Part shown: positions 12,910-22,600 of the stretch, one piece after another
Layout of the letters: every line of letters starts with the position of its first letter
How positions within the stretch are numbered: the first letter of the stretch is position 1
DNA from: a virus
Virus record (IMG/VR): IMGVR_UViG_3300027797_000071
Location: 1-35,164 of that record
Direction: 5' to 3' (one strand)
DNA length: 35,164 nt
The notes under the pieces: model-generated
Told to the model about the DNA's origin: nothing
Databases searched by the model: none
What the model saw: the letters and a program-made list of their open reading frames with translations, nothing else
Program-made: the position numbers and the translations under genes

Positions 12910-13748
12910 TCACTGCTTTCCTCATTTCGTTTGACTGCGGCTGCATGTTCTCCTGCGCCAGTACGACTGTAACTTGGGTTCATACCGTTAATTTCTAAGA
13001 TGTCGTCGCGAATATTTTGATTACGTTTTTCAATATTAATAACACGAACAAAACTATTAGTAACCGCCGCAGTAAAATACGCAAACGGATTGTCTGATTT
13101 TGATTCATCAAACTGTAATCCTATCTGTGTTAGTTGTAAAATAGCCTGGCCCTTCATTTCGTCATTGTATGTGTAGCCACGCACGTTGCCGCGAGTAGCG
13201 TATCTCTCACATAATTTTAACATCATTCTAGCTAAGGTGTTAGTAATTTGGCCCGCATCTTTGTTAAAATGCCCAGTGTCCAACGGCCCAGTCCAATGAC
13301 TTTTACCAACGCAAACCAGTGTTTCGCCAGTTTCGTCGTCAAACTTCCAGTGTTGGAATGGAGGAAAATTTACCTTGTCTCTATGATCCGCAATGGTTTT
13401 TGGATTTTTCTTTCTGATGCCATTTAACGGAATATGGTCAAATGTCATAATACGGAATACCACATCTGTTTTTGTTATTTTTTTATAGTCTACTTCACAA
13501 TCTGCCTGTTTGACTTTTTCTCCACTGCGTTTTCGACGCTGGTATTCTTCATCGCCCTGTCGTTTAGCACGGGCACGTTTGGCTTCAGCAATGCTACGTA
13601 TATTGATCTTGTCTGCGCTGGGCAATATAAGGTCATATTGATGATATTCTGGTTTTGTGAAACTACAATATGATGTTTTACTTCTATGTATTTCTAACAA
13701 CATGTCCTTGTTGTTTAGGTAATTTACTTTGGGTATAAGTGGTAGCAT
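12906..13748 (-). CDS. 55: gp55-like sigma factor for late transcription
   Basis: The 280-aa protein carries the gp55 sigma region-2-like core in its C-terminal half. Residues 170-190 (T-L-A-R-M-M-L-K-L-C-E-R-Y-A) are followed by Y-T-Y-N-D-E-M-K-G-Q-A-I (192-203) and N-P-F-A-Y-F-T (220-226). These match D-E-M-x-x-D-A-I and N-P-F-A-Y-F-T of gp55 proteins that read TATAAATA promoters. T4 gp55 is 185 aa. The extra length is mostly residues 25-165, between the N-terminal V-N-Y-L-N-N-K helix and the core: a basic helix (A-K-R-A-R-A-K-R-Q) and a G-K-S-H-W-T-G segment. The C-terminus is short and acidic, where T4 gp55 carries its sliding-clamp-binding end. The first gene of the recombination operon, it starts at 13748 with GGAGA 9 bases upstream, behind a sigma70-type promoter, so expression should be early. 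Late octamers across the window are its expected targets. Confidence 0.93.
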   Translation of the reverse strand: MLPLIPKVNYLNNKDMLLEIHRSKTSYCSFTKPEYHQYDLILPSADKINIRSIAEAKRARAKRQGDEEYQRRKRSGEKVKQADCEVDYKKITKTDVVFRIMTFDHIPLNGIRKKNPKTIADHRDKVNFPPFQHWKFDDETGETLVCVGKSHWTGPLDTGHFNKDAGQITNTLARMMLKLCERYATRGNVRGYTYNDEMKGQAILQLTQIGLQFDESKSDNPFAYFTAAVTNSFVRVINIEKRNQNIRDDILEINGMNPSYSRTGAGEHAAAVKRNEESSE

Positions 13749-13770
13749 ACTATTCAGTCTCCGATGTGCT

Positions 13771-13799
13771 ATTATAAACTACGCTGTTAATAAAGTCAA
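13771..13799 (-). promoter_or_regulatory. Strong sigma70-type early promoter of the gp55-47-46 operon
   Basis: On the minus strand, TTGACT (13799-13794) is separated by exactly 17 bases from TATAAT (13776-13771). This is one mismatch in -35, none in -10, and ideal spacing. Transcription would start near 13764, only 16 nt before the gp55 ATG, with the ribosome site GGAGA (13762-13758) at the very 5' end. It would be read by unmodified host polymerase. Its -35 abuts the plus-strand late octamer at 13799-13806. Confidence 0.8.
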
Positions 13800-13806
13800 A
13801 TAAATA
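13799..13806 (+). promoter_or_regulatory. Late promoter AATAAATA for the baseplate operon
   Basis: AATAAATA has one mismatch to the T4 late octamer. Transcription would start near 13812, and AAGGA (13816-13820) lies 6 bases before the ATG at 13827. It heads the plus-strand baseplate block and shares base 13799 with the -35 of the opposing gp55 early promoter. Confidence 0.7.
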
Positions 13807-13826
13807 GAGTATCAAAAGGATACTAT

Positions 13827-14831
13827 ATGGCGTTCGACTTAACACAAACATTAACAGCTTCACAGAACCTAGTGGGAGCCGCTACCAGCGCAGTAAACAT
13901 TGGTAGCAACTTGGCTTCTGCGTTGTCTGGACCGTTTAACAGTCCAGGTGATGTGGCCAGTGCAATTCGTAGTATAGATTTGCCATCTGCTGGTGAAGCA
14001 GTTGGCGATATTCTTAGTGCTGTTGCAAGTTTTGGCGGTGACGCTAATTCCAATGATTGGCGTGTACGACTAAGTCTTGCCAACTGGACTAGTTTTAAAT
14101 CAAGCCCAGTGCTAAAGCCATTAAAAGATGCGGGAGGTTTAATTTTTCCTTATACTCCTGAGATTAATATAGCCAGTGGTGCAAAATATACAGACGTACA
14201 AACAACACATACAAACTATACTTTCCGTGCTTTTCAAAACAGTGATCCTGGTGAAATAACTATCTCAGCTCCAATGAACGTGGAAGATGCTACGCAGGGA
14301 TTATACTGGATTGCCGCGGTACATTATTTAAGAAGTCTTACCAAAATGTTCACAGGATCTGATCCAAAGGCCGGCAATCCTCCCCCGATTGTGTTTCTAA
14401 ATGGATACGGCAATTATGTTTTCAAGAATGTTCCGTGTGTAGTCACAAGTTTTAGTACAACATTAGGTAAAGAATGTGATTATATTGGAGTTAATGTTGT
14501 TGGTAGTGCTGCCGGCCAAGTGCAAGGAGTGGCAGATGCCATTGGCGGAATATCTAGTAGTATTGGAGGAGCATTAGGCGGATCCATTCCTGGGCTCAGT
14601 GGTATAACAAGTACGGTAAGTAACTTAGCAGGCGGTGTTGGAAATGTTGCTGGACTGTTGGGATCGTTTGGTATCGGCGGCACAACAAGTGGCGGAGTAA
14701 GCCATGTTCCGACTAAGAGTAATTTTACAGTAAAATTAAAACCAATTTACAGTAGAAACAGCGCCCGTACTTTTAGTCTTGATAGATTTGTTCAAGGCGG
14801 ATACCTTAATAATAGTTTTGGATACATCTAA
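13827..14831 (+). CDS. gp48/gp54-like baseplate tail-tube cap or initiator protein
   Basis: The 334-aa protein has a core, residues about 105-230, resembling baseplate tube proteins of marine T4-like phages: F-P-Y-T-P-E-I, T-H-T-N-Y-T-F-R-A-F-Q-N-S, Y-W-I-A-A-V-H-Y-L-R-S-L-T-K-M-F, and N-P-P-P-I-V-F-L-N-G-Y-G-N-Y-V-F-K-N-V-P. Those proteins cap the baseplate hub and start tail-tube growth. In T4 the job is shared by gp48 (364 aa) and gp54 (320 aa), and I cannot say which of the two this is. Residues 1-60 and 235-290 are low-complexity Gly/Ser/Ala/Val repeats of helical, amphipathic character, similar in style to the start of the downstream 788-aa protein. It is the first gene of the baseplate transcript, under the late promoter AATAAATA with AAGGA upstream, and is followed after 2 bases by gp53. 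Confidence 0.75.
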   Translation: MAFDLTQTLTASQNLVGAATSAVNIGSNLASALSGPFNSPGDVASAIRSIDLPSAGEAVGDILSAVASFGGDANSNDWRVRLSLANWTSFKSSPVLKPLKDAGGLIFPYTPEINIASGAKYTDVQTTHTNYTFRAFQNSDPGEITISAPMNVEDATQGLYWIAAVHYLRSLTKMFTGSDPKAGNPPPIVFLNGYGNYVFKNVPCVVTSFSTTLGKECDYIGVNVVGSAAGQVQGVADAIGGISSSIGGALGGSIPGLSGITSTVSNLAGGVGNVAGLLGSFGIGGTTSGGVSHVPTKSNFTVKLKPIYSRNSARTFSLDRFVQGGYLNNSFGYI

Positions 14832-14833
14832 TC

Positions 14834-15133
14834 ATGTCAGAATACTCAAACACTAGTCCTTGGTTCACTACTGGCGTAGTGCAAGACTACTTAGATATAT
14901 TATCTATTAGGCCAGTCAGTGCTGAGCCAGACGACTTTTTATACACCATACAAGCACAGTATACATATCGTCCTGATTTGTTAGCACACGACTTGTATGG
15001 CTCAGCATCTTTATGGTGGGTTTTTATGCAACGTAATTTAGACACTATTCAAGATCCAGTGCTTGATTTTGTTCCAGGTACACGAATATATATTCCAAAA
15101 AATAGTAGTTTAAAAACAGTGTTGGGATTATAA
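14834..15133 (+). CDS. 53: gp53-like baseplate wedge protein, short form
   Basis: The 99-aa product matches the conserved core of the gp53 wedge family. The core has Y-T-Y-R-P-D-L-L-A-H-D-L-Y-G-S (45-59), then L-W-W-V-F-M-Q-R-N, D-P-V-L-D-F-V-P-G-T-R-I-Y-I-P (to about 90). The last part looks like a LysM-style end. T4 gp53 is 196 aa and completes the wedge by linking neighbours. Here only the core remains, and the C-terminal half of the T4 protein is missing. Its neighbours support a wedge or hub role: tube cap upstream by 2 bases and hub-like protein downstream by 1 base. GGAT sits just before the ATG. Confidence 0.85.
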   Translation: MSEYSNTSPWFTTGVVQDYLDILSIRPVSAEPDDFLYTIQAQYTYRPDLLAHDLYGSASLWWVFMQRNLDTIQDPVLDFVPGTRIYIPKNSSLKTVLGL

Positions 15134-15134
15134 T

Positions 15135-17501
15135 ATGAGTGTCTTTGCTGACCTTGGCGCAACAGTTTCTTCTGTAACAAGTAACATATCTAATGTTACT
15201 TCTTCAATCACGGCTGTTGCTGGCGGCCTGGCATCGGGACTTGGTTCTATCACTGATAAAGTGGGTGGTGTTTTATCCACAGTTAATCAAGTTTTTAAAC
15301 AAACTGCAAATATAAAACTGCCTTTGCCTAATCCACTATTTTCTTATGCAAGTTATACCTATGTAATCAGCATTGGAATTTTATCAGATGAATTCTTAAA
15401 TAATCCTGACACCACATACAGGGCAGGTAAAAAGTTTCCGCTACTACTAAAAAGTGCAAATGCAGATCCCGCTAATCGTGCCAATACGCCATACGGAAAA
15501 TTTGATTTTTTCATTGATAATTTAACAATTAAAAGTATAATAGGATTTGAAGCAGGATCAAACACTAATGTTTCTGGACCTATAACTTTTACCATAACAG
15601 AGCCGTATAGCATGGGTATGTTATTTTTAGCCATACAAAAACTTGCAAAGGACTCAAAACATCCTAATTGGAATGATGCTCCTTTTATTCTAGCTATTGA
15701 ATTTAGAGGCAACACAGAAACAGGATCAATTTTAAATATTCCAAAAACTGCTAGGTACATTCCTTTTAAGTTTACAAACCTAGACATGACTGTAAAAGAA
15801 ACTGGCTCTGTTTATAATTGTATCGGTCTGCCGTTCAATCAAGAAGCCTTATCTAATAAGAATTCTAAATTTAAAAGCGACCAAGCAATTAAAGGAACTA
15901 CCGTTCAAGAAATGTTGCAAACAGGAGAAAAAAGTTTACAAACAGTATTGAATCAAAAACTTAAAGATATTGCTAAAGTAAACGGAATTGAAAAAGCCGA
16001 CGAAATTTTGATATTATTTCCTAAAGATATCAGCTCTAAATCTACTGCAAACAGCAGTGTTAATTCCGAAACAAGTTCTTCGGCCACTGCTAATCCTAAA
16101 GACACAATTGATAGTAGCGCACTGTTTTCTAAATTGGGTGTTTCAAGAAATGCAAAAAGCGGAACTTTAGAACAAGCGGGAGCTGAATGTAACGCCATTG
16201 GTAAATCTAAAATGGGATTTGACGACAGCCGCAAAGGCAGTGCTCCCATAGGCAAAGACAATGCGGTGTATAACAAAGATACCAAAATTATGCAACGTGA
16301 TCAAAATTACATAAATCAAAACGAAAGTGATTTTAAATTTAGACAAGACACTGATATTCCTAATGCAATTAATCAGGTAGTGTTAAACAGTAATTATATA
16401 ACAGCTACATTTGATAATACTAACATGTCGCCTGAAGGGTATAGAGGCTGGTGGAGCGTGGATGTACAAAGTTATACCAACGGCGAAATTAATAAAACCA
16501 CAGGGCAAAAACCCAGGTTATTGGTTTATAGAATAGTACCTTACAATGTTCATGCTAGTTCAGGACCGACGCCAGCAGGTAGAAAACCACCAGGATATGA
16601 GCAATTAAAATTACAAGCAGTAAAAGAATACAATTATATCTATACAGGTAAGAATGTAGATGTATTAAAATTTGATATCAATTATAAGAGCAATTTTATG
16701 AATCAAATGAGCCCAGACGGATTAATTGGCACACAGGATTCTAAATCTGCTAAATCAGACGGCGGCCAAACTGACGGAAAACCTGGAGAACAAAATCGAC
16801 CTGTGGGAAAAGGTGACACTAACACCACGTTGGGTGTTGGTTCACAGATTGTAAGTTTTGTAAAAACACTGGCTGGCACAGACAAACTTGGCGGCGGCGG
16901 CTCAGAAACACAAACAACTCGTGCCGCACGACTATTTCACGACTCGTTGACAAAAGGCACAGATATGGTAGATCTCAATATGCAAATATTAGGAGATCCT
17001 TATTATATTGCGCAGAGCGGTACAGGAAATTACACAGCTCAACCAACACAATTTTCTAACTTAAATGATGATGGTTCTGTGAGTTATCAAAACGGAGAAG
17101 TTGACATTGTAATTAACTTTAGAACTCCAATAGATATAAATCAAAGTACAGGTATGTATAATTTTGGTCCCAATACAGATACTGCTCCGGTCATGCAATT
17201 TAGCGGATTGTACAAAGTACAAACCGTGTCCAGCGTATTTTCTCAAGGAACTTTTAAGCAAACACTAGTGGGATATAGACGACCAATGCAAGAATCCACC
17301 AAACCAGAGCTTAAACCTGCAGAAACATTTAATCCCAATAATAAAGTTCCTGCACCGACAACCAGTGCGTCTTCTCCAGCAACTAGCGGTTATAATGCTG
17401 ATGGCAATGCTGTGGGTATTGATGTATTTTCTGAAGACGGTACAAAATCAAAATTAAAACAAAATCCTGAGACTGGAGAACTATATGATCCTGGAACTTA
17501 A
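15135..17501 (+). CDS. Large baseplate hub-like structural protein (788 aa), gp27 position
   Basis: I do not recognise a named family with certainty. Residues 1-55 are a low-complexity Val/Ser/Thr/Gly/Ala stretch. Residues 70-240 form a folded domain with F-D-F-F-I-D-N-L-T-I and S-G-P-I-T-F-T-I-T-E-P-Y-S-M-G-M-L-F-L-A-I. A middle region (250-400) is charged and low in structure. A C-terminal beta-rich part has F-S-G-L-Y-K-V-Q-T-V-S-S-V-F-S-Q-G-T-F-K-Q-T-L-V-G-Y-R-R, a phrase typical of hub or gpD-like proteins at the end of their last barrel. The gene directly precedes gp5, where hub partner gp27 would be expected, and no other gp27 candidate is in the window; this makes a hub role likely but unproven. 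T4 gp27 is 391 aa, about half this length. It is single-base spaced from gp53 and 2 bases from gp5. Confidence 0.75.
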   Translation: MSVFADLGATVSSVTSNISNVTSSITAVAGGLASGLGSITDKVGGVLSTVNQVFKQTANIKLPLPNPLFSYASYTYVISIGILSDEFLNNPDTTYRAGKKFPLLLKSANADPANRANTPYGKFDFFIDNLTIKSIIGFEAGSNTNVSGPITFTITEPYSMGMLFLAIQKLAKDSKHPNWNDAPFILAIEFRGNTETGSILNIPKTARYIPFKFTNLDMTVKETGSVYNCIGLPFNQEALSNKNSKFKSDQAIKGTTVQEMLQTGEKSLQTVLNQKLKDIAKVNGIEKADEILILFPKDISSKSTANSSVNSETSSSATANPKDTIDSSALFSKLGVSRNAKSGTLEQAGAECNAIGKSKMGFDDSRKGSAPIGKDNAVYNKDTKIMQRDQNYINQNESDFKFRQDTDIPNAINQVVLNSNYITATFDNTNMSPEGYRGWWSVDVQSYTNGEINKTTGQKPRLLVYRIVPYNVHASSGPTPAGRKPPGYEQLKLQAVKEYNYIYTGKNVDVLKFDINYKSNFMNQMSPDGLIGTQDSKSAKSDGGQTDGKPGEQNRPVGKGDTNTTLGVGSQIVSFVKTLAGTDKLGGGGSETQTTRAARLFHDSLTKGTDMVDLNMQILGDPYYIAQSGTGNYTAQPTQFSNLNDDGSVSYQNGEVDIVINFRTPIDINQSTGMYNFGPNTDTAPVMQFSGLYKVQTVSSVFSQGTFKQTLVGYRRPMQESTKPELKPAETFNPNNKVPAPTTSASSPATSGYNADGNAVGIDVFSEDGTKSKLKQNPETGELYDPGT

Positions 17502-17503
17502 CT

Positions 17504-19186
17504 ATGTCTGATGAATATGATATCAATGCCAGTGATGTATCGCAACCCTTGCCCATGCCAGGGCCGTTCCTGGCCACGGTAGTAAGCAACATTGACCCAA
17601 CATACATGGGTACACTGGAAGTAGAGTTATTAAGACCAGTGGGTGCAAGTGGCGGAGAAGGCCAACTGCATCAAGTATCATACATGAGTCCTTTTTATGG
17701 TTCCACAAGTAGTAAGTATTTAGGAGCAGATCCTGATGACTATAACAATTCACAAAAAAGTTATGGCATGTGGATGATGCCTCCCGATGTTGGCGTCACA
17801 GTTGTAGTGATCTTCATTGATGGCGATCCAAAAAGAGGATATTGGATAGGATGTGTTCCTGATGAAAATATGAACTTTATGGTTCCAGGAATTGCCGCTA
17901 CTCAACGAGTTACAGAAGATGTTGAGTTTGAAAAAACTGGCAGATACGGTAGAGTGCCTGTGGCAGAGTATAATAAAATTACTCCAGGAAATAGCACACC
18001 TTCGGATCCCACACAAAATTTAAAACCACGTCACCCGCTTGCACAGATTCTAGAAGATCAAGGATTACTATTTGATGATGCTAGAGGAATCACTACTAGC
18101 AGTGCTAGACGTGAAGCACCGTGTATGGTTTTTGGTATCAGTACTCCAGGACCTTTAGACAAACGAGACGGTGCAAAAACTGGCCCAGTGGGAAAATTAG
18201 AACATGAAATTCCTAACGCCCCGGTAAGCAGGCTTGGCGGTACAACATTTGTCATGGATGACGGTGATGATAAGTTTTTGCGTAAAACAACATCTTCAGA
18301 AGGTCCACCTGATTATGCTAGTGTGGAAAATGGAGAAACAGAAGGTGATCCAACTCTATTACACAATGAACTTTTTAGAATTCGCACACGGACCGGACAT
18401 CAAATCTTATTCCATAATACAGAAGATTTAATTTATATTTCTAATGCTAGAGGAACAAGTTGGATAGAGTTAACTAGCGATGGAAAAATAGATATCTATG
18501 CCAAAGACAGCATAAGTGTACATACTGCTAACGATTTAAATTTTTATGCAGATAGAGATATAAACATGGAAGCAGGTCGAAATATCAATATAAAAGCCAC
18601 AGACAAAGAATCAGTAGGAGATACAGCAGTAAGCGGAAGAATTCAGGTAGAAGCAGTTGGCGATTTTATTAAAATTGTGAATGGCAATGTGTTTACTCAA
18701 GTTGATGGCACACAAGATAATACCGTTACCGGAGCAGTCATACAATCGTTCGAAGACACATGGGATGTCACAATTGGCGACCAAACAAATCTAACTATTG
18801 GTGCTGGATTTGACCTCAATACTGGCGACGGCAATAAATTAACATCGGGCGGCAACATGGATATTTCTGCGGCAAACACCACAGTAACTGGAGGCAACAT
18901 TAACTTTAACGGCCCTACCGCCGCAACAGCAGGATCTGCTTCTGACGTAACTCTGCCAGAACCATTGGAAACAATTGACAATCCAACTGAAGTAGAAGGT
19001 GAAACTATAACAAGTATCATGGCACGTATTCCAACAATGGAACCTTACCCGCATCATGAAAATTTAGATGGAACAATGTTTAAGCCAGATGCCACTGACA
19101 GGGAGGCTGTTACGCCGATTGATATTCCGGATGCATGGAAAAGTTACAGCACTGGCACAGACACATTTAAGAAAAATCAAGGATAA
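17504..19186 (+). CDS. 5: gp5-like baseplate hub / central spike protein without lysozyme domain
   Basis: The 560-aa protein starts with an OB-fold typical of gp5/VgrG proteins: F-L-A-T-V-V-S-N-I-D-P-T-Y-M-G-T-L-E-V-E-L (about 23-43) and V-V-V-I-F-I-D-G-D-P-K-R-G-Y-W-I-G (101-117). A middle region of about 180 residues follows, containing R-H-P-L-A-Q-I-L-E-D-Q-G-L and P-G-P-L-D-K-R-D-G-A. From about residue 305 it has short repeating strands of the spike prism, such as D-G-K-I-D-I-Y-A-K-D-S-I-S-V and D-I-N-M-E-A-G-R-N-I-N-I-K-A. T4 gp5 (575 aa) has a T4-lysozyme domain between these parts; I find no lysozyme Glu-Asp-Thr region here. The trimer would form the membrane-puncturing needle beneath the hub. 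A GGAAC lies shortly before the ATG. The C-terminal 60 residues are a linker-like Pro/Thr/Asp stretch. Confidence 0.88.
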   Translation: MSDEYDINASDVSQPLPMPGPFLATVVSNIDPTYMGTLEVELLRPVGASGGEGQLHQVSYMSPFYGSTSSKYLGADPDDYNNSQKSYGMWMMPPDVGVTVVVIFIDGDPKRGYWIGCVPDENMNFMVPGIAATQRVTEDVEFEKTGRYGRVPVAEYNKITPGNSTPSDPTQNLKPRHPLAQILEDQGLLFDDARGITTSSARREAPCMVFGISTPGPLDKRDGAKTGPVGKLEHEIPNAPVSRLGGTTFVMDDGDDKFLRKTTSSEGPPDYASVENGETEGDPTLLHNELFRIRTRTGHQILFHNTEDLIYISNARGTSWIELTSDGKIDIYAKDSISVHTANDLNFYADRDINMEAGRNINIKATDKESVGDTAVSGRIQVEAVGDFIKIVNGNVFTQVDGTQDNTVTGAVIQSFEDTWDVTIGDQTNLTIGAGFDLNTGDGNKLTSGGNMDISAANTTVTGGNINFNGPTAATAGSASDVTLPEPLETIDNPTEVEGETITSIMARIPTMEPYPHHENLDGTMFKPDATDREAVTPIDIPDAWKSYSTGTDTFKKNQG

Positions 19187-19191
19187 TAATC

Positions 19192-19623
19192 ATGTCTCTA
19201 TACAAAAAAGTAACACTGCCTGCCGCACCAAATCCTGGGTTATCCACACCAAAAATGTATAAAGGGTTTAGCTCAGTCAATAGCAATTCAGAAAATTTTG
19301 TGCTATATGACTTTGATTTAATCAAACAGGATCTTATTAATCACTTTTATATAAGGCAAGGCGAGCGATTAATGCAACCCAACTTTGGAACCATCATTTG
19401 GAGTTTGTTGTTTGAACCGTTAACAGAGCAACTTAAAGATCTTATTTTACAAAATGTCAATGAAATTCTTAATTACGACCCCAGAGTGCAGGCCACCAAT
19501 GTACTTGTAACCCCGTATGATACAGGTTTACAAATCGAAGCCACATTAAAATATATTCCTTATAATATTCAACAGAATTTACAGTTAAAGTTTGATCAAG
19601 CCAATGGGTTAATCACAGCGTAA
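19192..19623 (+). CDS. 25: gp25-like baseplate wedge protein
   Basis: The 143-aa protein matches the gp25 family (T4: 132 aa) in length and core. Residues 35-75 hold F-V-L-Y-D-F-D-L-I-K-Q-D-L-I-N-H-F-Y-I-R-Q-G-E-R-L-M-Q-P-N-F-G-T-I-I-W, followed by L-L-F-E-P-L, the family's E-P-x position. gp25 sits in the inner baseplate, attaches the first sheath disc and is shared with type VI secretion systems (TssE). It follows gp5 after 5 bases with AAGGAT overlapping the gp5 end, and precedes gp6 as in related phages. No unusual features. Confidence 0.93.
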   Translation: MSLYKKVTLPAAPNPGLSTPKMYKGFSSVNSNSENFVLYDFDLIKQDLINHFYIRQGERLMQPNFGTIIWSLLFEPLTEQLKDLILQNVNEILNYDPRVQATNVLVTPYDTGLQIEATLKYIPYNIQQNLQLKFDQANGLITA

Positions 19624-19646
19624 TAAGTGCCCACATAATTTTAATC

Positions 19647-19654
19647 AATAAATA
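19647..19654 (+). promoter_or_regulatory. Late promoter AATAAATA before gp6
   Basis: This is an octamer with one mismatch to TATAAATA, in the 49-base gap between gp25 and gp6. Transcription would start near 19660, leaving a leader of only about 13 nt with AGGA (19663-19666) six bases before the ATG. It would boost gp6 and the giant downstream gene independently of the upstream transcript. Confidence 0.65.
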
Positions 19655-19672
19655 CAGCTACTAGGACACGAC

Positions 19673-22600
19673 ATGAGCTCAACTGATAGACAAAATAACT
19701 TGTTAATATCTCAAGATTGGAAGAAAATATACCAATCTTTTAAAAATGCTGACTTTCAAAGCTACGATTTTGAAAACTTACGCAGAACACTGATTGATTA
19801 CATTCGAATTAATTTTCCTGAAGATTTTAACGATTACATTGAGTCTAGCGAATACCTTGCCCTAATTGACCTTATTGCTTATGTGGGCCAAAGCATAGCA
19901 TTCCGCGTTGACTTAAATGCTCGTGAAAACTTCTTAGAACTAGCAGAGCGCCGTGACAGCGTATTACGTTTAGCACGTATGATCAGCTATAATTCTAGTA
20001 GAAACAAAGCTGCCTCTGGCCTATTAAAATTCAATACTGTTAGCACTACTGAAACTGTTTTAGATAGTAGCGGTAGAAATTTAGCAGGGCAATTCATAAC
20101 TTGGAATGACAGTTCTAACCCTGCATGGTACGATCAATTTATCAAAATAATAAATGCCGCCATGCCACCTACACAACAATTTGGAACTCCTGCAGATTCC
20201 GCATCAATTTATGGAGTTCCAACATCGCAGTATCGTTTTAACTCTGTGAATACTGATGTTCCAGTTTATAGTTTTTCTAAATCTATTGCTGGTCGAAACA
20301 TGAATTTTGAAATCACCAGCACTACTTTTAGTGAAAAAACGTTTATCTATGAAGAAGCACCTAAGATTGCAACAGCAATTGCCTGCATTTATAAAGATGA
20401 CGGTTATGGTGCCGGCAGTGCAGGAACAGGATTCTTTTTTAATTTTACACAAGGTTCTTTGAATACCAGTAGTTTTACTATTAATCAACCCAGCAGTAAT
20501 CAACTAGTTGATGTTGCTACACAAAATATTAATAATACAGATATCTGGCTATATGGCCTGGATCAAACTGGTTTAGAAAGTAATCTATGGACACAAGTTC
20601 CATCAACAGTGGGCAACAATATTATCTATAATAGTTTAAGTAGCAAAATAAAAAACATTTATAGCGTTATAACCAGAGCTAACGATGCAATCAGTTTAAG
20701 TTTTAGTGACGGCACTTTTGGAAATCTTCCATTGGGCAATTTTAGAGTTTATTACAGATCTAGCAATAATCTCAGCTACACAATAAACCCAACTGATATT
20801 CGAAACATATCCATAGCAATTCCTTATAGATCAGCGCAAGGACTTAATGAGATATTAACTATTAGTTTAAACTTGGCTACTACTGTATCTAATTCAACTA
20901 CTACAGAATCCAATGCTAGTATTAAGTCCAATGCTCCTCAAAATTATTATACACAAAACCGAATGATTACCGGAGAAGATTATAATATTAGTCCGTTAGG
21001 AGTTACAACACAAGTTTCAAAAGTAAAAGCCATTAACAGATCCAGCAGTGGAATAAGTCGATATTTTGACCTTACAGATCCAACAGGAAAGTACAGCACT
21101 ACTAATTTATTTGCCGATGACGGTGTAATATATCAAGAAACATTTACAACAGATATTAATTTTTCGTATATTACCCAAACTGATATTGAAAATGTTATAT
21201 ACAAAGATGTTTATAATTTGTTGAATTCCCCTAATTTAAGAAACTTCTATTATTCAAACTATATCAATTACTTGACTGCAAGTCTTGATATTGTATGGTA
21301 CAACAAAACAACAGACAGCAATAGCTGTACAGGCTATGTTGGTGGCGTGGCCGGCTCAACATCAACCCTGCCTTACAAGGTTGGATATGCAACCACAACT
21401 GATTTAAAATATTTAACTGCTGGAGCATTGATTAAATTTACAGTATCAAACCCAGCAACACACTACTTTGATACACGCAACAATAACAAAATAATTACAG
21501 GCAATGTAAACACTGTTGGCGCAAGTTCTTATATATGGGCAGAAGTGGTTAATGTAGTAGATGACGGAACAGCCTCGGCCACAGGTGTATTATCTACAGG
21601 GTTTGGTCCAATAACATTAAGTCAAGTTGTTCCTCAAGATGCAATTCTTAGCCAGATTATTCCTAAATTAACTAAAACTATTTCTCCTTCTGTAATAAGT
21701 TCTATAATTGACTTGATATTTTCAAATCAAGCATTTGGATTAAGATATGAAGGTTCAACGCAAAGTTGGAAAATTGTATTTCAAACCAATTTAAACCCTT
21801 CAAGTGCATTTAGTTTAGGCAATCAAGGAGATTCTACAAATTTACAAAAAGACTCTAGTTGGCTGTTATTATTTAATACCAATAAAGAATACTATACAAT
21901 CACAACTCGACAGTCTCGTTATGTATTTGAAAGTGACAAACAACTTAATTTTTATTTTGATCCGGATGTAAACATTTACGATACAGTATCTTCTTCCGTT
22001 ATAAAAGATAATATTAAAATATTAAACATCAATACCAAACCTGATGAAATTATGCCGTTTAATAGTGATTTAAAATGGGATGTGATTTCAGAATACAACG
22101 GCTTAGACGGATATATAGATTCTAAAAAGATTGTTGTCACGTTTGCCGACAGCGACAATGACGGCAGTGTTGATAATCCTCAACTGTTTGTTGATATTGT
22201 AAATCCTTTGATAAATCCTTCAACAAAATATATTGTACAGAAAAAATATTTAATTAGTCAAGGCCAAGAAGATTACAAATATGTGCCAAATGATGCAATC
22301 AGGGGCCCTGTAATTATTTTAAATACTGAAAGTTCTGTAGGATCACTACTTTCGTATGCAGATGGACAATATTTTTATTTTACTGACACCGAAGTAGTAA
22401 AAAAATTAGATTTAACATCTTCAATTTTAAATCCAACATTGGATTATAAAGTATTTGTTGGTCGAGACAAATTAAGATTCCAATATACGCACGGTGCCGA
22501 TTACAACAGCAGAATAGATCCAGGCGCAAGCAATATAATGGACATCTATGTATTAACAAACAGCTATGACAGACAATTTAGACAGTGGTTAAACGGTGCA

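Noticed and set aside
15359-15787. 142-codon minus-strand frame inside the 788-aa hub-like gene
   Set aside because: It lies opposite a well-supported gene in a single-direction operon, with no promoter or ribosome site.
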